The notes under the pieces are model-generated. The model did no database searches and was not told the origin of the DNA. It worked only from the letters and a program-made list of their open reading frames with translations. The position numbers and the translations under genes were made by a program. This document shows, in pieces, positions 36,173-44,793 of a stretch of DNA of 64,000 nucleotides (position 1 is the first letter of the stretch; each line of letters begins with the position of its first letter). Source of the DNA: Salinibius halmophilus (GTDB taxonomy: Bacteria > Pseudomonadota > Gammaproteobacteria > Pseudomonadales > Natronospirillaceae); assembly GCF_003577475.1 (NCBI RefSeq), contig NZ_QPEP01000009.1:62001-126000 (forward strand), given 5' to 3'.

Positions 36173-37472
36173 CCTGTATAAGTTCTTCTGCCCATTGTTG
36201 ATAGATAGGGCGGTTTAGGCGCTTCGCTTGCCGCTCTAAATAATCTATGGCCCCTATCAAGTCGCCTTGCCAATTAAGTTGTTGGGCATAACCAAAAACG
36301 GCATCGTCTTGGCGTCCTAGGTTGCTCATAATGGCCGAATAATGGCGCCAAAACTTTGGTTGGTGTTCTAGTTGTTGTTTGGCTTTGTTGAGCATGTCAA
36401 ACCCTTTGCGCCATGCTTCCGTGGCAACGTAATAATCGAGTAGGGCAAACTGCATAACAGGATCGTTTGGCCGCAGTTGCAACCATAGTTCCGCTAAAGA
36501 AGGGCACACTTGCAAACGCGCTTCGCAAGCGCTGCTCAACATTGCCAGTTGAGTAATTCTCGCTTCGTCTTCCTCTATTGGCTTGGCGGCGCTAGATAGT
36601 GCGATAAACCTTTGTTCACTAGCCGGTTGATGAAATGCCTGTGCAAAGGCTTCATCAGGAAAACGCTCGGGTTCGGCGAGTATTTGTTGAACAAAACGCA
36701 GTGGACCTGCACCAGATGGTTCGACGTTATCGTCAGAGCGCTCTCTTAACGAGGCGGCTAGTCGACTATCAGTGCTAGGGTGCGTCGAAAGCCATTCTGG
36801 TGGTTCGCCATTAAGGCGCCCGATCTCCGACATATGCAGAAAGGCTAAGTTAAGAGAGTTGCTTGGGTAGCCTGCGTTGGCCAAAATCTCATGTGCAATG
36901 GCATCGGCTTCGCGTTCATTGGCGCGGCTATAGGCCAGTAGTTTATTCATTGCAATGGCTTGTCCGCTTACCGCAATGGCTGCGCCTGCTTCTGCATTAA
37001 CTGTGCTAATAATCATCCCTGCAACAAAGGTAGCTAGGCTCTGATTGCGTACACTTGCTTGGCGGGTAATTTGCTGTTCATTATGTTGGGCGTATAAATG
37101 ACCCAGTTCATGGGCGATAATGGCTGCGAGCTGAGCTTCTGTCTCAACTGATTTTATTAGACCAGCGTTGATCCCCATAAAATTGCCCAGTGCTGCAAAA
37201 GCATTAAAGCGGTCATCGGCAATTAAGCGCACAGTTGGTGCTGGCTGTGGTGGGTCGTATGCTTGCGCTAACCGGTTGGTTAAGCGCTGCAAATAATCAT
37301 CTACAATAAGGTAGGCGTCGGCATTGGCGGCGTTGATTGAGCGCTGCCACATGTTAGTCAGTTTTTCCTGTTGTGCTTCGGATAACTGGTAACTGAGTAG
37401 CTGGGCTGAACTCATGCTGCCAATAAGCAGTAAACATGTCACAATTAGGTAACGCAAAATAAGCATTCTCAT
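36156..37472 (-). CDS. bepA: Periplasmic M48 metalloprotease/chaperone, BepA (YfgC) type
   Basis: Signal peptide ([20 protein letters not shown]) followed by an M48 protease domain with the zinc motif HELGH in [14 protein letters not shown], the third ligand in [13 protein letters not shown], and a C-terminal TPR region. BepA controls quality of the LptD/BamA outer-membrane machinery. I place the start at ATG 37472 (438 residues), 37466 being equally likely; the longer frame to 37556 overlaps tusA and lacks a signal peptide. The start codon overlaps the divergent tusA start in a shared CATG. Confidence 0.9.
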   Translation of the reverse strand: MRMLILRYLIVTCLLLIGSMSSAQLLSYQLSEAQQEKLTNMWQRSINAANADAYLIVDDYLQRLTNRLAQAYDPPQPAPTVRLIADDRFNAFAALGNFMGINAGLIKSVETEAQLAAIIAHELGHLYAQHNEQQITRQASVRNQSLATFVAGMIISTVNAEAGAAIAVSGQAIAMNKLLAYSRANEREADAIAHEILANAGYPSNSLNLAFLHMSEIGRLNGEPPEWLSTHPSTDSRLAASLRERSDDNVEPSGAGPLRFVQQILAEPERFPDEAFAQAFHQPASEQRFIALSSAAKPIEEDEARITQLAMLSSACEARLQVCPSLAELWLQLRPNDPVMQFALLDYYVATEAWRKGFDMLNKAKQQLEHQPKFWRHYSAIMSNLGRQDDAVFGYAQQLNWQGDLIGAIDYLERQAKRLNRPIYQQWAEELIQANEFD

Positions 37473-37701
37473 GAGTAATAGATCTAGTTCAACTTTAGAA
37501 GCTAAGGGCATGCGTTGTCCATTGCCGTTGCTAAAATTAAAGCAGTGGTTAGCCAAAGCAAGTGAAGGCGATCAGGTACAGTTAATCGTTGACGATCCAC
37601 AAAGCATAAACGATGTGCCCAAGTGGTTATCCACAACCGCGCATCAACTGCTAGCCATCGAAACGCAGCAGAGTGCAGTGATAATAAGGATACAAAAGTA
37701 G
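37471..37701 (+). CDS. tusA: TusA/SirA-family sulfur-carrier protein
   Basis: Small protein of 76 residues with the family core LEAKGMRCPLPLLKLKQWL containing the persulfide-carrying Cys-Pro-x-Pro, followed by the alternating beta-alpha pattern and a hydrophobic end. It carries sulfur for tRNA thiolation or other uses. It precedes perM by one base and sits in the common bepA-tusA-perM-bcp-dapA order. Confidence 0.9.
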   Translation: MSNRSSSTLEAKGMRCPLPLLKLKQWLAKASEGDQVQLIVDDPQSINDVPKWLSTTAHQLLAIETQQSAVIIRIQK

Positions 37702-37702
37702 C

Positions 37703-38794
37703 ATGATTGATTACTTTAAGCGTTGGTATGAGCGCCATTTTGCCGATGAAGAAGCAGTGGTGCTGGTCGTTTTTGCTGCCGTCATGGCAATCATTATTTG
37801 GCAGTTTGGCAGCATCCTAATGCCAGTACTGGCTGCTATTCTAATTGCTTACATCCTTGCCCCAATTGTCGACTGGCTAGGCAAGTACATTTCCATCACG
37901 TGGGCGACGAGTGTTGTAACCCTGGTATTCCTCGGTATTTGTGTTTTAGCTTTCTTAGTGGTCGTACCGCTCATTTGGCAGCAGCTATTTAATTTGCTGT
38001 CTGATGTGCCAAAAATGGCGAGTGAAATTGAAAAGGGCATCGTGTACCTACAAGGGCAGTACCCAGAAGTGTTTGGTAACTGGCAACTTAATCAGGCGCT
38101 AGGTCAATTAGATTTAACCAACTTAGGGGCACAAATCACCCCAGTCATCAGTAGAGCGGTCACACTGAGTTTTACCAGTATCACCACGATTTTAGCCGCC
38201 GCGGTTTACCTAATTATCATTCCAATTTTGGTGTTTTTCTTTTTAAAAGACCGTGCATTGTTTTGGCAAGGATTTACTGCATTACTGCCGAAAAAACGCA
38301 ATGTTTTGAATTATATTGCACGCGAAATGGATCAGCAGGCCTCAAATTATCTGCGTGGTAAGGCGATCGAAATTTTAATCGTTGGCGCTAGTGCTTTAGT
38401 AATTTTTAAACTGTTTGGCCTTGAGTACTCGGCACTTTTAGCTATTGCCGTTGGCTTGTCGGTGCTCGTGCCCTATGTTGGCGCTGTATTGGTATCGCTG
38501 CCGGTTGCGCTAGTGGCGTTGTTGCAATTTGGCTTAACACCTGAATTTTACGGTGTTGTCATTGCTTACATGGTATTGCAAGCATTAGATGGCAATGTAT
38601 TAGTGCCAATACTGTTTTCTGAAGCGGTCAGCTTGCATCCAGCCTCGATCATCATTGCCGTACTGTTTTTCGGCGGTGTCTGGGGATTTTGGGGTGTGTT
38701 CTTCGCCATCCCTCTTGCAACGTTAGTGAAAGCAACCTTCAATGCATGGCCAAGTAACCGGGAGCCAATCGTTGATGAAGGTGCCCAGTCATAA
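37703..38794 (+). CDS. AI-2E family transporter / PerM-like permease
   Basis: Polytopic inner-membrane protein of 363 residues with about eight helices. Family blocks are seen: FGSILMPVLAAILIAYILAP near the start, PILVFFFLKDRALFW in the middle, GKAIEILIVGASALVIF, and the C-terminal LVPYVGAVLVSLPVALVALL and ASIIIAVLFFGGVWGFWGVF. Some members export AI-2 or exchange sodium and protons; the substrate here is unknown. Likely co-transcribed with tusA. Confidence 0.9.
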   Translation: MIDYFKRWYERHFADEEAVVLVVFAAVMAIIIWQFGSILMPVLAAILIAYILAPIVDWLGKYISITWATSVVTLVFLGICVLAFLVVVPLIWQQLFNLLSDVPKMASEIEKGIVYLQGQYPEVFGNWQLNQALGQLDLTNLGAQITPVISRAVTLSFTSITTILAAAVYLIIIPILVFFFLKDRALFWQGFTALLPKKRNVLNYIAREMDQQASNYLRGKAIEILIVGASALVIFKLFGLEYSALLAIAVGLSVLVPYVGAVLVSLPVALVALLQFGLTPEFYGVVIAYMVLQALDGNVLVPILFSEAVSLHPASIIIAVLFFGGVWGFWGVFFAIPLATLVKATFNAWPSNREPIVDEGAQS

Positions 38795-38796
38795 GC

Positions 38797-39276
38797 CTAA
38801 GCAGTAGCTTTGTTTAAACTCTCAAGCACGCTCAGCACTTGCTTGGCGTGCCCTTTTACATTTACATCTTGCCATGCATGCAGCAGCTTTCCGCATGGCG
38901 ATAGTAAAAAGGTAGATCGGTTGACCTTGGTTATTTCACTACCACCAAGCTGTTTGGTTTTGATCACACCGAAAGCCTGCGCCAAACTGCAGTCTGGATC
39001 GGCTGCTAGGGTGAACGGGAGTCTCAGTGCCTGTTTGAACTGCTTCAGTACTGGCACTGGATCTCTAGAAACACCTATTACTTCTGTATTGTATTGGCTG
39101 AACTGCTCATAATGCGCGCCAAAGTCTTGATTTTGAATGGTGCATCTAGGTGTGTGGCTTTTTGAGAAGAAGAACAGCAATAAATACTTATTTTTTTCAA
39201 TGGCTGAGGCAATGTCGGGATGGTTTGCCGCAGCACTAATAAGATCCTTGGTATTTTCCACAGTCATGCCTTTCAT
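38797..39276 (-). CDS. bcp: Thiol peroxidase, peroxiredoxin of the BCP/PrxQ family
   Basis: Peroxiredoxin of about 159 residues (156 if the fourth codon ATG is used). The peroxidatic Cys is in FSKSHTPRCTIQNQDF, close to the usual TPGCT motif; later blocks are VIGVSRDPVPVLKQF and LPFTLAADPDCSLAQAFGV, with RSTFLLSPCGKLLHAW. It lacks the N-terminal FTLPD strand usual in BCP, so the fold start is shortened. It reduces hydroperoxides using thioredoxin. Two bases separate its 3' end from the convergent perM gene. Confidence 0.82.
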   Translation of the reverse strand: MKGMTVENTKDLISAAANHPDIASAIEKNKYLLLFFFSKSHTPRCTIQNQDFGAHYEQFSQYNTEVIGVSRDPVPVLKQFKQALRLPFTLAADPDCSLAQAFGVIKTKQLGGSEITKVNRSTFLLSPCGKLLHAWQDVNVKGHAKQVLSVLESLNKATA

Positions 39277-39414
39277 TATTCGTAACGCCTGTTCTAAGTA
39301 TTGACCATAATCTGACTGTTTGCTGACTTTTTGCCGTGCTCGGCAGGCGTTTTACTTGTTAGAATAAAACCTGCCAAGTACCATTAATTGCTTAACTCAC
39401 AATGGAGTATTTTT

Positions 39415-40293
39415 ATGATCACAGGTAGTACCGTTGCACTGGTAACCCCTATGACGGCGGCTGGCGATATTTGCTGGCAGACCCTCGAACAGTTGATTGA
39501 GTTTCATGTGTTTAATGGTACTGAGGGGATTGTGGCAGCCGGTACTACTGGTGAGTCAGCAACACTTAGCTTTGAAGAGCATGCTCAGGTTATCCGCTTC
39601 ACTGTTGAAAAAGTGGCTGGGCGTGTGCCTGTAATTGCCGGCGCTGGCGGTAACTCAACCGCTGAAGCAATCAAGCTTACTAAAGATGCGAAGCAGTATG
39701 GTGCAGATGCTGTGCTTTCAGTAGTGCCTTACTATAATAAGCCAACGCAAAAAGGCCTGATTGCTCATTTTACAGCGATTGCTGATGCCGTCGATATTCC
39801 AATCCTGCTTTATAACGTACCGGGTCGCACGATTGTTGATATGACAGTTGAGACGGTAGCGGTTTTGGCTAAGCACAAAAACATTGTTGGGATTAAAGAT
39901 GCGACCGGCGATGTGAGCCGTGTGCAGCCTACATTAGAAGCCTGTGGCCCCGACTTTGCACAGCTTTCTGGTGATGATGCGACGTCCTGTGAATTTCTTC
40001 TTGCCGGCGGCCATGGCACAGTGTCGGTGACAGCCAACGTTTCACCGAAAGGCATGGTTGAAATGGTGTCAGCAGCAAGGCAAGAGGATCGAGATCGGGC
40101 AGAGCGATTTGATCAGCTGCTGGTACCATTGCACCAGAAACTGTTTGTTGAACCAAATCCAATCCCTGTGAAATGGGCACTCAATCAAATGGGTTTGATT
40201 CCACCAGGTATTCGTTTGCCTCTAACTGAACTGGACGCATGTTTCCACGAAGAAGTGATGCAAGCTTTGAAAGATTCAGGAGTCGCAGGATGA
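39415..40293 (+). CDS. dapA: 4-hydroxy-tetrahydrodipicolinate synthase
   Basis: Enzyme of 292 residues condensing pyruvate with aspartate semialdehyde in lysine and diaminopimelate synthesis. N-terminus MITGSTVALVTPM, then GTTGESATL, the catalytic Tyr in YYNKPTQKGL, the Schiff-base Lys in IVGIKDATGD and GDDATSCEFLL. The start at 39415 is fixed by the conserved N-terminus and GGAG upstream. Overlaps bamC by four bases (ATGA). Confidence 0.97.
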   Translation: MITGSTVALVTPMTAAGDICWQTLEQLIEFHVFNGTEGIVAAGTTGESATLSFEEHAQVIRFTVEKVAGRVPVIAGAGGNSTAEAIKLTKDAKQYGADAVLSVVPYYNKPTQKGLIAHFTAIADAVDIPILLYNVPGRTIVDMTVETVAVLAKHKNIVGIKDATGDVSRVQPTLEACGPDFAQLSGDDATSCEFLLAGGHGTVSVTANVSPKGMVEMVSAARQEDRDRAERFDQLLVPLHQKLFVEPNPIPVKWALNQMGLIPPGIRLPLTELDACFHEEVMQALKDSGVAG

Positions 40294-40847
40294 GATGGAC
40301 AGTTATAGCACTGCCAATCTTTCTAACCGCCTGTGCGAGCAAAGATCTATCTTGGATTGACCAAGAAGGTCAAGCGCCGCAAGTTCTGCCGGCCAGTGAC
40401 AATGCTTTGTATTTGCCTGAGGGCACAAGAACGCCAGCCGAAAATTTAGCTGTGCCAACACCGCCTGAGCTTGAGCTTCGTGAAGTGGCGTTGAACCTTG
40501 AGCCCGGTGAAGTGATTGATGGCAACGGTGTGCCGGTGTTAAACCTAAATATGACGGCAGTACAAGCGCTCAATTTGCTACTAGACAATATTGAGCAGTA
40601 CGATATCAATATTGTTGAAGTGAACGACAGTGGATCGTTGCTGACTATTCAAAGTGAGTCGTTCCAACTAGAAGGCAACCCAAGCTGGTTTAACCGATTT
40701 GATCAGCGTCTGCGCATTTCATTTGCCGATATTGGCAGCCAGTCCCGGATCAGCGTATGGCGTTACGACAATACACAGCCAGAACCAGAGTTGCGGGCGC
40801 AAGTGTTCGACATATTAAGTGAAATTCTCATCGAAACTGAAATGTAG
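40290..40847 (+). CDS. bamC: Outer membrane assembly lipoprotein, BamC-like (short form)
   Basis: Lipoprotein of 185 residues with signal MRWTVIALPIFLTAC (lipobox LTAC). The unstructured Pro-rich N-terminal part (LYLPEGTRTPAENLAVPTPP) is followed by a single helix-grip domain; E. coli BamC (344 residues) has two. The identification rests on the dapA-bamC coupling, the lipoprotein signal and the domain pattern. It is an accessory part of the BAM complex. Confidence 0.82.
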   Translation: MRWTVIALPIFLTACASKDLSWIDQEGQAPQVLPASDNALYLPEGTRTPAENLAVPTPPELELREVALNLEPGEVIDGNGVPVLNLNMTAVQALNLLLDNIEQYDINIVEVNDSGSLLTIQSESFQLEGNPSWFNRFDQRLRISFADIGSQSRISVWRYDNTQPEPELRAQVFDILSEILIETEM

Positions 40848-41016
40848 CCTTTTAGTTAGTGAGGATTTGCTTGCCGTATCGCTAATATATACTAGGGTAT
40901 GGGTTAGTTAGCATTTACGCTTGGGCGTGGTGTAAATGATCAATATTAAAAAATAGTCAAAGCCATTCTTGGTTTATCGAAACATCTACCGAGACTGGCT
41001 CTGCAAGGAGTCTGGA

Positions 41017-41808
41017 ATGAAAAAGTTGGTTGCAGCCATTTTAGTTGCGTCGGCGCCGTTAGCTTCGGCGAAGTTGGGTTTGAATATTGACGTCAGTGCG
41101 GGTGGGAATTTCCCAACGTTAGCAAGTGATTCAAACATAGGAGACACTTTTAACCTTGAAAGCGATCTTGGATTAGAAGGTCAAACGGGTTTTTATGTGT
41201 TCGGAAGCCTTGAGCATCCAATTCCAGTATTGCCTAATGTTCGTTTACATCATAAATCGCAAGTCTTGAGTGGTGAAAAAGAACTAACTGAACAAGTTGA
41301 TTTTTTGGGTGAGACCATACCGGCATCAAAAGTGCAGACGACATTAGATTTGTCGCATACCGATGCCACTATTTTCTGGGGTATCCCGTTTTTGCCAGTG
41401 GTTGACATTGAATTTGGTTTGAACGCCCGAGTTTTTAACTTAGGTATTGAAGCTGACTTGCCGAAAGAATTAAACGACCAGCAAGTTGACGACATTTCTG
41501 CGTCTCAAATGCTACCCCTGCCTATGTTGTATTTAGCGGGTGATGCCACTATCCCAGTGGTTGGTTTAAATTTGGGTGGTGAGTTCAAAACCATCTTCAT
41601 CGAAGAAAACAATATCACCGAATATAATATTTACGGTCGTTACTATGCGCCTCTTCCAACAAACTTGTTGGTGAAAGTTGGCGTGGAAGCCGGTTGGCGA
41701 CAGTTTAATATGACCATCTCTGATAGCCTGTTAGGACAAGACACTTCCGATTTACAGTCGGACATCACAATTGGTGGTGCATACGTTGGTTTAACAGCAC
41801 GCTTCTAA
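41017..41808 (+). CDS. Outer-membrane beta-barrel protein, TIGR04219-like
   Basis: Exported protein of 263 residues: signal peptide MKKLVAAILVASAPLASAK, then alternating beta strands (NIDVSAGGNF, TGFYVFGSLEHPIPVLPNVR, GYVGLTARF-like end with C-terminal Phe). The strand pattern and terminal ARF fit a Gram-negative outer-membrane barrel of about eight strands, probably the TIGR04219 family. Function unknown. Start at 41017 follows AAGGAG; the longer frame adds 16 residues without a signal. Confidence 0.75.
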   Translation: MKKLVAAILVASAPLASAKLGLNIDVSAGGNFPTLASDSNIGDTFNLESDLGLEGQTGFYVFGSLEHPIPVLPNVRLHHKSQVLSGEKELTEQVDFLGETIPASKVQTTLDLSHTDATIFWGIPFLPVVDIEFGLNARVFNLGIEADLPKELNDQQVDDISASQMLPLPMLYLAGDATIPVVGLNLGGEFKTIFIEENNITEYNIYGRYYAPLPTNLLVKVGVEAGWRQFNMTISDSLLGQDTSDLQSDITIGGAYVGLTARF

Positions 41809-41816
41809 GATTCATT

Positions 41817-41844
41817 AAAAAAGGCGCCCGAGGCGCCTTTTTTA
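41817..41844. terminator. Bidirectional terminator between the OM protein and purU
   Basis: AAAAAAGGCGCC-CGA-GGCGCCTTTTTT: 6-bp GC stem extended by A-T pairs, with poly-A on one side and poly-T on the other. It serves both convergent genes and touches the purU stop codon. Confidence 0.9.
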
Positions 41845-42696
41845 GCTAAATACGACCGTTTTGTTGCCGTGTACAATCACTCGGTCTTCTAAATGCCAGC
41901 GCAAGCCGCGCGCGAGCACCGTCTTTTCAACATCTTTGCCACGTCGAACCATGTCTACTGGGTCTTCCCTATGGGTAACCCGTGCTACGTCTTGGTCGAT
42001 TATTGGGCCTGCATCTAGGTCCTTCGTGACATAGTGGCAAGTAGCACCAATCAACTTTACGCCGCGCTCATGCGCTTGGTGATAAGGCTTTGCGCCAACA
42101 AAAGAAGGTAGAAAGCTGTGGTGAATATTGATGATTCGACCTGGCATAGCCTGGCAAATGGCTTCTGGCAATATTTGCATATACCGAGCAAGTACTACGG
42201 TGTCTGCCTTTAACTCATTTATTATTCGAGTTACTTCGTCGAAGTGAGGCTGTTTATCAGCCTTATCCACTGGCACATGATGATATCTAATGCCATGCCA
42301 CTCTACTAAACCACGCAAGTCGTCATGGTTGGAAATAACACCAACAATTTCACAGTTTAGGTCACCTGAATGCCAACGATTCAGAATATCTGCCAAACAG
42401 TGAGACTCTTTGCTAGCCATCAATACGACTTTTTTCGGTTCATCAGAATCAGTAATTCGCCAAGTCATATTTAAATCATCAGCGATTGGCGCAAAGGCTT
42501 CCGATAGCTTTTCTTTGGAAAGTGGTAAAGTATCAGCTAATATTTCATTACGCATAAAGAACCAGCCGTTCTGCTGATCCGCATGGTGATTGGCTTCGAC
42601 GATGGTACCATTATATTGCGTAAGGAAAGTGGATACCTTGGCGACGATGCCCACTTGGTCGGGGCAGTCCAGAACTAGACGTAGTACACGGCTCAT
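41842..42696 (-). CDS. purU: Formyltetrahydrofolate deformylase PurU
   Basis: Enzyme of 284 residues: N-terminal ACT domain (LRLVLDCPDQVGIVAKVSTF) and a formyl-transferase-like hydrolase domain with the catalytic His-Ser-Phe-Leu in INIHHSFLPSFVGAKPYHQA and the Asp in GATCHYVTKDLDAGPIIDQD. It releases formate from 10-formyl-THF to balance one-carbon units. Single gene, divergent from dksA. Confidence 0.96.
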   Translation of the reverse strand: MSRVLRLVLDCPDQVGIVAKVSTFLTQYNGTIVEANHHADQQNGWFFMRNEILADTLPLSKEKLSEAFAPIADDLNMTWRITDSDEPKKVVLMASKESHCLADILNRWHSGDLNCEIVGVISNHDDLRGLVEWHGIRYHHVPVDKADKQPHFDEVTRIINELKADTVVLARYMQILPEAICQAMPGRIINIHHSFLPSFVGAKPYHQAHERGVKLIGATCHYVTKDLDAGPIIDQDVARVTHREDPVDMVRRGKDVEKTVLARGLRWHLEDRVIVHGNKTVVFS

Positions 42697-42821
42697 TTGG
42701 CGGTTACCTTTTCAAAAGCGTTTCCAAAAGTGGCGAGCATGATATAACATGACCTGCCCTTTGAATACTACATACGTCAAGTCAAAGGTTTTTATCAAGC
42801 GTTCGAGGAAAGCGAGTTATC

Positions 42822-43229
42822 ATGCTGACAGTGGAACAAATTCTAGCGGCACCTGAAGAAGAATACATGAATGAAGATCAGCTTGAATTCTTCCGTGCCC
42901 TAATCGTGCAGCAGCTCGAAGAAACACACGAGCAAATTAATGATGCAAAAGAACAGGTTCGTACTCAGCAGTACGAAGCAGATGAGTTAGACAAAGCAGC
43001 GGTTGAGGAAGAACGTCGCTTCCAGTTACGGATGATCGATCGCTTGACTAAGTTGGAACCGAAGCTGAAAGAAGCGCTCAAACGTATTGAAGACGGTGAT
43101 TTCGGTTTTTGCGAAGTAACAGGGGAACCAATTGGGGTTCGTCGTTTAATGGCTCGCCCAACAGCTACGCTTTGTGCTGAAGAAAAGCAGCGGCAAGAAA
43201 TGCAGGAAAAGAATTTCCGCGACGACTAA
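42822..43229 (+). CDS. dksA: DksA-family RNA polymerase regulator with incomplete zinc finger
   Basis: Protein of 135 residues with the DksA layout: YMNEDQLEFF, a long coiled coil whose tip carries the essential DELDKAA (DxxDxA) motif, and the C-terminal finger. The finger reads GFCEVTGEPIG and TLCAEEK, so the usual CxxC...CxxC is CxxT...CxxE and only the first Cys of each pair remains. That is the DksA2-like state known from Pseudomonas, where a paralogue works without zinc. It should bind the RNA polymerase secondary channel and act with ppGpp. Confidence 0.9.
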   Translation: MLTVEQILAAPEEEYMNEDQLEFFRALIVQQLEETHEQINDAKEQVRTQQYEADELDKAAVEEERRFQLRMIDRLTKLEPKLKEALKRIEDGDFGFCEVTGEPIGVRRLMARPTATLCAEEKQRQEMQEKNFRDD

Positions 43230-43261
43230 TATCGCGGCAAACCATCGCCTTTCAGGCTGCA

Positions 43262-43289
43262 AAAACCTCGCATTCGCGGGGTTTTTTTT
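43262..43289 (+). terminator. Rho-independent terminator after dksA
   Basis: AACCTCGC-ATTC-GCGGGGTT (8 bp with one G-T pair), preceded by A-rich sequence and followed by a run of eight T. Confidence 0.9.
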
Positions 43290-43340
43290 GGCACGTGTTT
43301 TGAAATGCTTATGTCAGTAGACGATTGTTGAGAGAAAATC

Positions 43341-43754
43341 ATGGCTATAGCTGTTCAATCCCACGCCATAAACAGTTACCACTCCGCCCTAGCAAGAACG
43401 GATGCGTCGGCGCCGCTAGATGCTTCACAAGAGGTAACCGATGCTGGGTTAGACCAGGTGCAACTGTCAGGGCTTGATAAATTGTTTGAATATGTGGCCG
43501 ACAAGTTTGATGTCCAGCGTATGGCGCGTCGTGATCGAACGGCATTGGCATCTGAATTATTTTCACTTGGCTTGATCGATCATAGCGCACACCAAATGCT
43601 GGCAAGCGTGGGTAGTAGCGAAGCAGGGGAGATTAATTTGTCGACTACGATGACTAAGGTTGTTGATATGTTGCCGTTTAGTCAACAGCAGGTTGCTGAG
43701 CGCTTAGTCATTGTCACTCAGAACCTGTTGGCTGCTCGATTACCTAGGCAATAA
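43341..43754 (+). CDS. Unknown protein, 137 residues
   Basis: I do not recognise this protein. It has no signal peptide or membrane helix. The first 45 residues are low-complexity (Ala/Ser/Asp) and look disordered; the rest is helical and amphipathic, with LDKLFEYVADKFDVQRMARR and QQQVAERLVIVTQNLLAARL. An AGAGA sequence precedes the ATG. Its last 11 bases overlap the end of the convergent pilH-like gene. It lies right after the dksA terminator, so it needs its own promoter. Confidence 0.6.
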   Translation: MAIAVQSHAINSYHSALARTDASAPLDASQEVTDAGLDQVQLSGLDKLFEYVADKFDVQRMARRDRTALASELFSLGLIDHSAHQMLASVGSSEAGEINLSTTMTKVVDMLPFSQQQVAERLVIVTQNLLAARLPRQ

Positions 43755-44106
43755 ACTTACGTACTTCTGCCATTAAGGTGTTCTCATCGACAGGCTTAAC
43801 CAAATAGCCCTTAGCACCTTGACGCTGGGCCCATACGCGGTCGGTCGGTTGATCCTTTGTGGTGACAATAATCACCGGAATATGCTTGGTGCGTTCGCCA
43901 CGGCTCAGCTTGCGAGTGGCTTGAAAGCCATTCACTTCTGGCATGACAACATCCATTAACACTAAATCTGGTAGCTCTTTCTCGGCAACTGCTACTCCTT
44001 CATTGCCATCCCTCGCCGTTATGACATCATAGCCATTCGACTCAAGTACACGCTGGTGGCTAGCTAGTTGGCTAGCTGAATCGTCTACAACCAATACTTT
44101 TGTCAT
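43744..44106 (-). CDS. pilH: Single-domain response regulator, PilH type
   Basis: CheY-like receiver of 120 residues: acidic pair in LVVDDSAS, phospho-acceptor Asp in LVLMDVVMPEVNG, Thr in IIVTTKDQ and Lys in YLVKPVDEN. The sequence GRDGNEGVAVA-type helix and MTKVLVVDDS start resemble PilH, which tunes type IV pilus twitching. No pil-chp genes are next to it, so the pathway is inferred from similarity only. Confidence 0.8.
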   Translation of the reverse strand: MTKVLVVDDSASQLASHQRVLESNGYDVITARDGNEGVAVAEKELPDLVLMDVVMPEVNGFQATRKLSRGERTKHIPVIIVTTKDQPTDRVWAQRQGAKGYLVKPVDENTLMAEVRKFIA

Positions 44107-44259
44107 GCGTCTTCCTCTATGGAATTTATCTACTACTATAAATTATGCCTAGTTTTTTCGGGCTTCCAACCGGTGTTTGGTTCAAATTGTGTCGAGATCG
44201 GCTTTTTTTACCAAGCAATTACAAGGAAAATAGTAGTATAAACATAGGAATTCATCAGT

Positions 44260-44793
44260 ATGAGTGCACAGATATCAACTAGAAACCAAAGGATTAGCCG
44301 GTCACTGATTTTAGATTGTGCTCGAGTAATCCTAGAAGAGCGCGGCGCGGATGCAGTGTCGATCCGACGTATTGCTGAAGCAATTCCATGTGCGCCACCT
44401 TCTATTTATTATTATTTCCGCAATAAGAAGGCGATCATCGAAGCGTTGATGGTTGAACCAATTGAGGGATTAGTAGAAGAGCTAGCCAACAGTGACAATA
44501 TGTCGGCGAAAAGCTTCTTATCATCTTACGGCAATTACTGGCTAGCGCGCCCTGATAAGCTAAGACTTTTATTGTTGCCATCTCAGGGGATAGATCAGTC
44601 AATGCTGCAGTCGGAGCAATATGCCCTGATTGAAGCCAAGCTAGCTGAACGCCTAGACGGCGATTTACTGCAGGCCGAGGCGCTGCTTGGTGCTGTTAAC
44701 GGTATGCTATTGAAGTTGATGGTGGAAGCAGAGCGGGATCATAGCGCGGCAGCAACCAAGATGACGCGCTACTTAACAAGTTTGACTGCCTAA
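44260..44793 (+). CDS. TetR/AcrR-family transcriptional regulator
   Basis: Regulator of 177 residues. N-terminal TetR helix-turn-helix: LILDCARVILEERGADAVSI, RRIAEAIPCAPPSIYYYFRN and KKAIIEALMVE. The C-terminal helical domain that would bind a ligand is short. Target genes unknown; the nearest neighbours are pilH (divergent) and mtnC (convergent, overlapping by four bases). An ATAGTAGTA repeat in inverted orientation lies at both ends of the upstream region. Confidence 0.85.
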   Translation: MSAQISTRNQRISRSLILDCARVILEERGADAVSIRRIAEAIPCAPPSIYYYFRNKKAIIEALMVEPIEGLVEELANSDNMSAKSFLSSYGNYWLARPDKLRLLLLPSQGIDQSMLQSEQYALIEAKLAERLDGDLLQAEALLGAVNGMLLKLMVEAERDHSAAATKMTRYLTSLTA

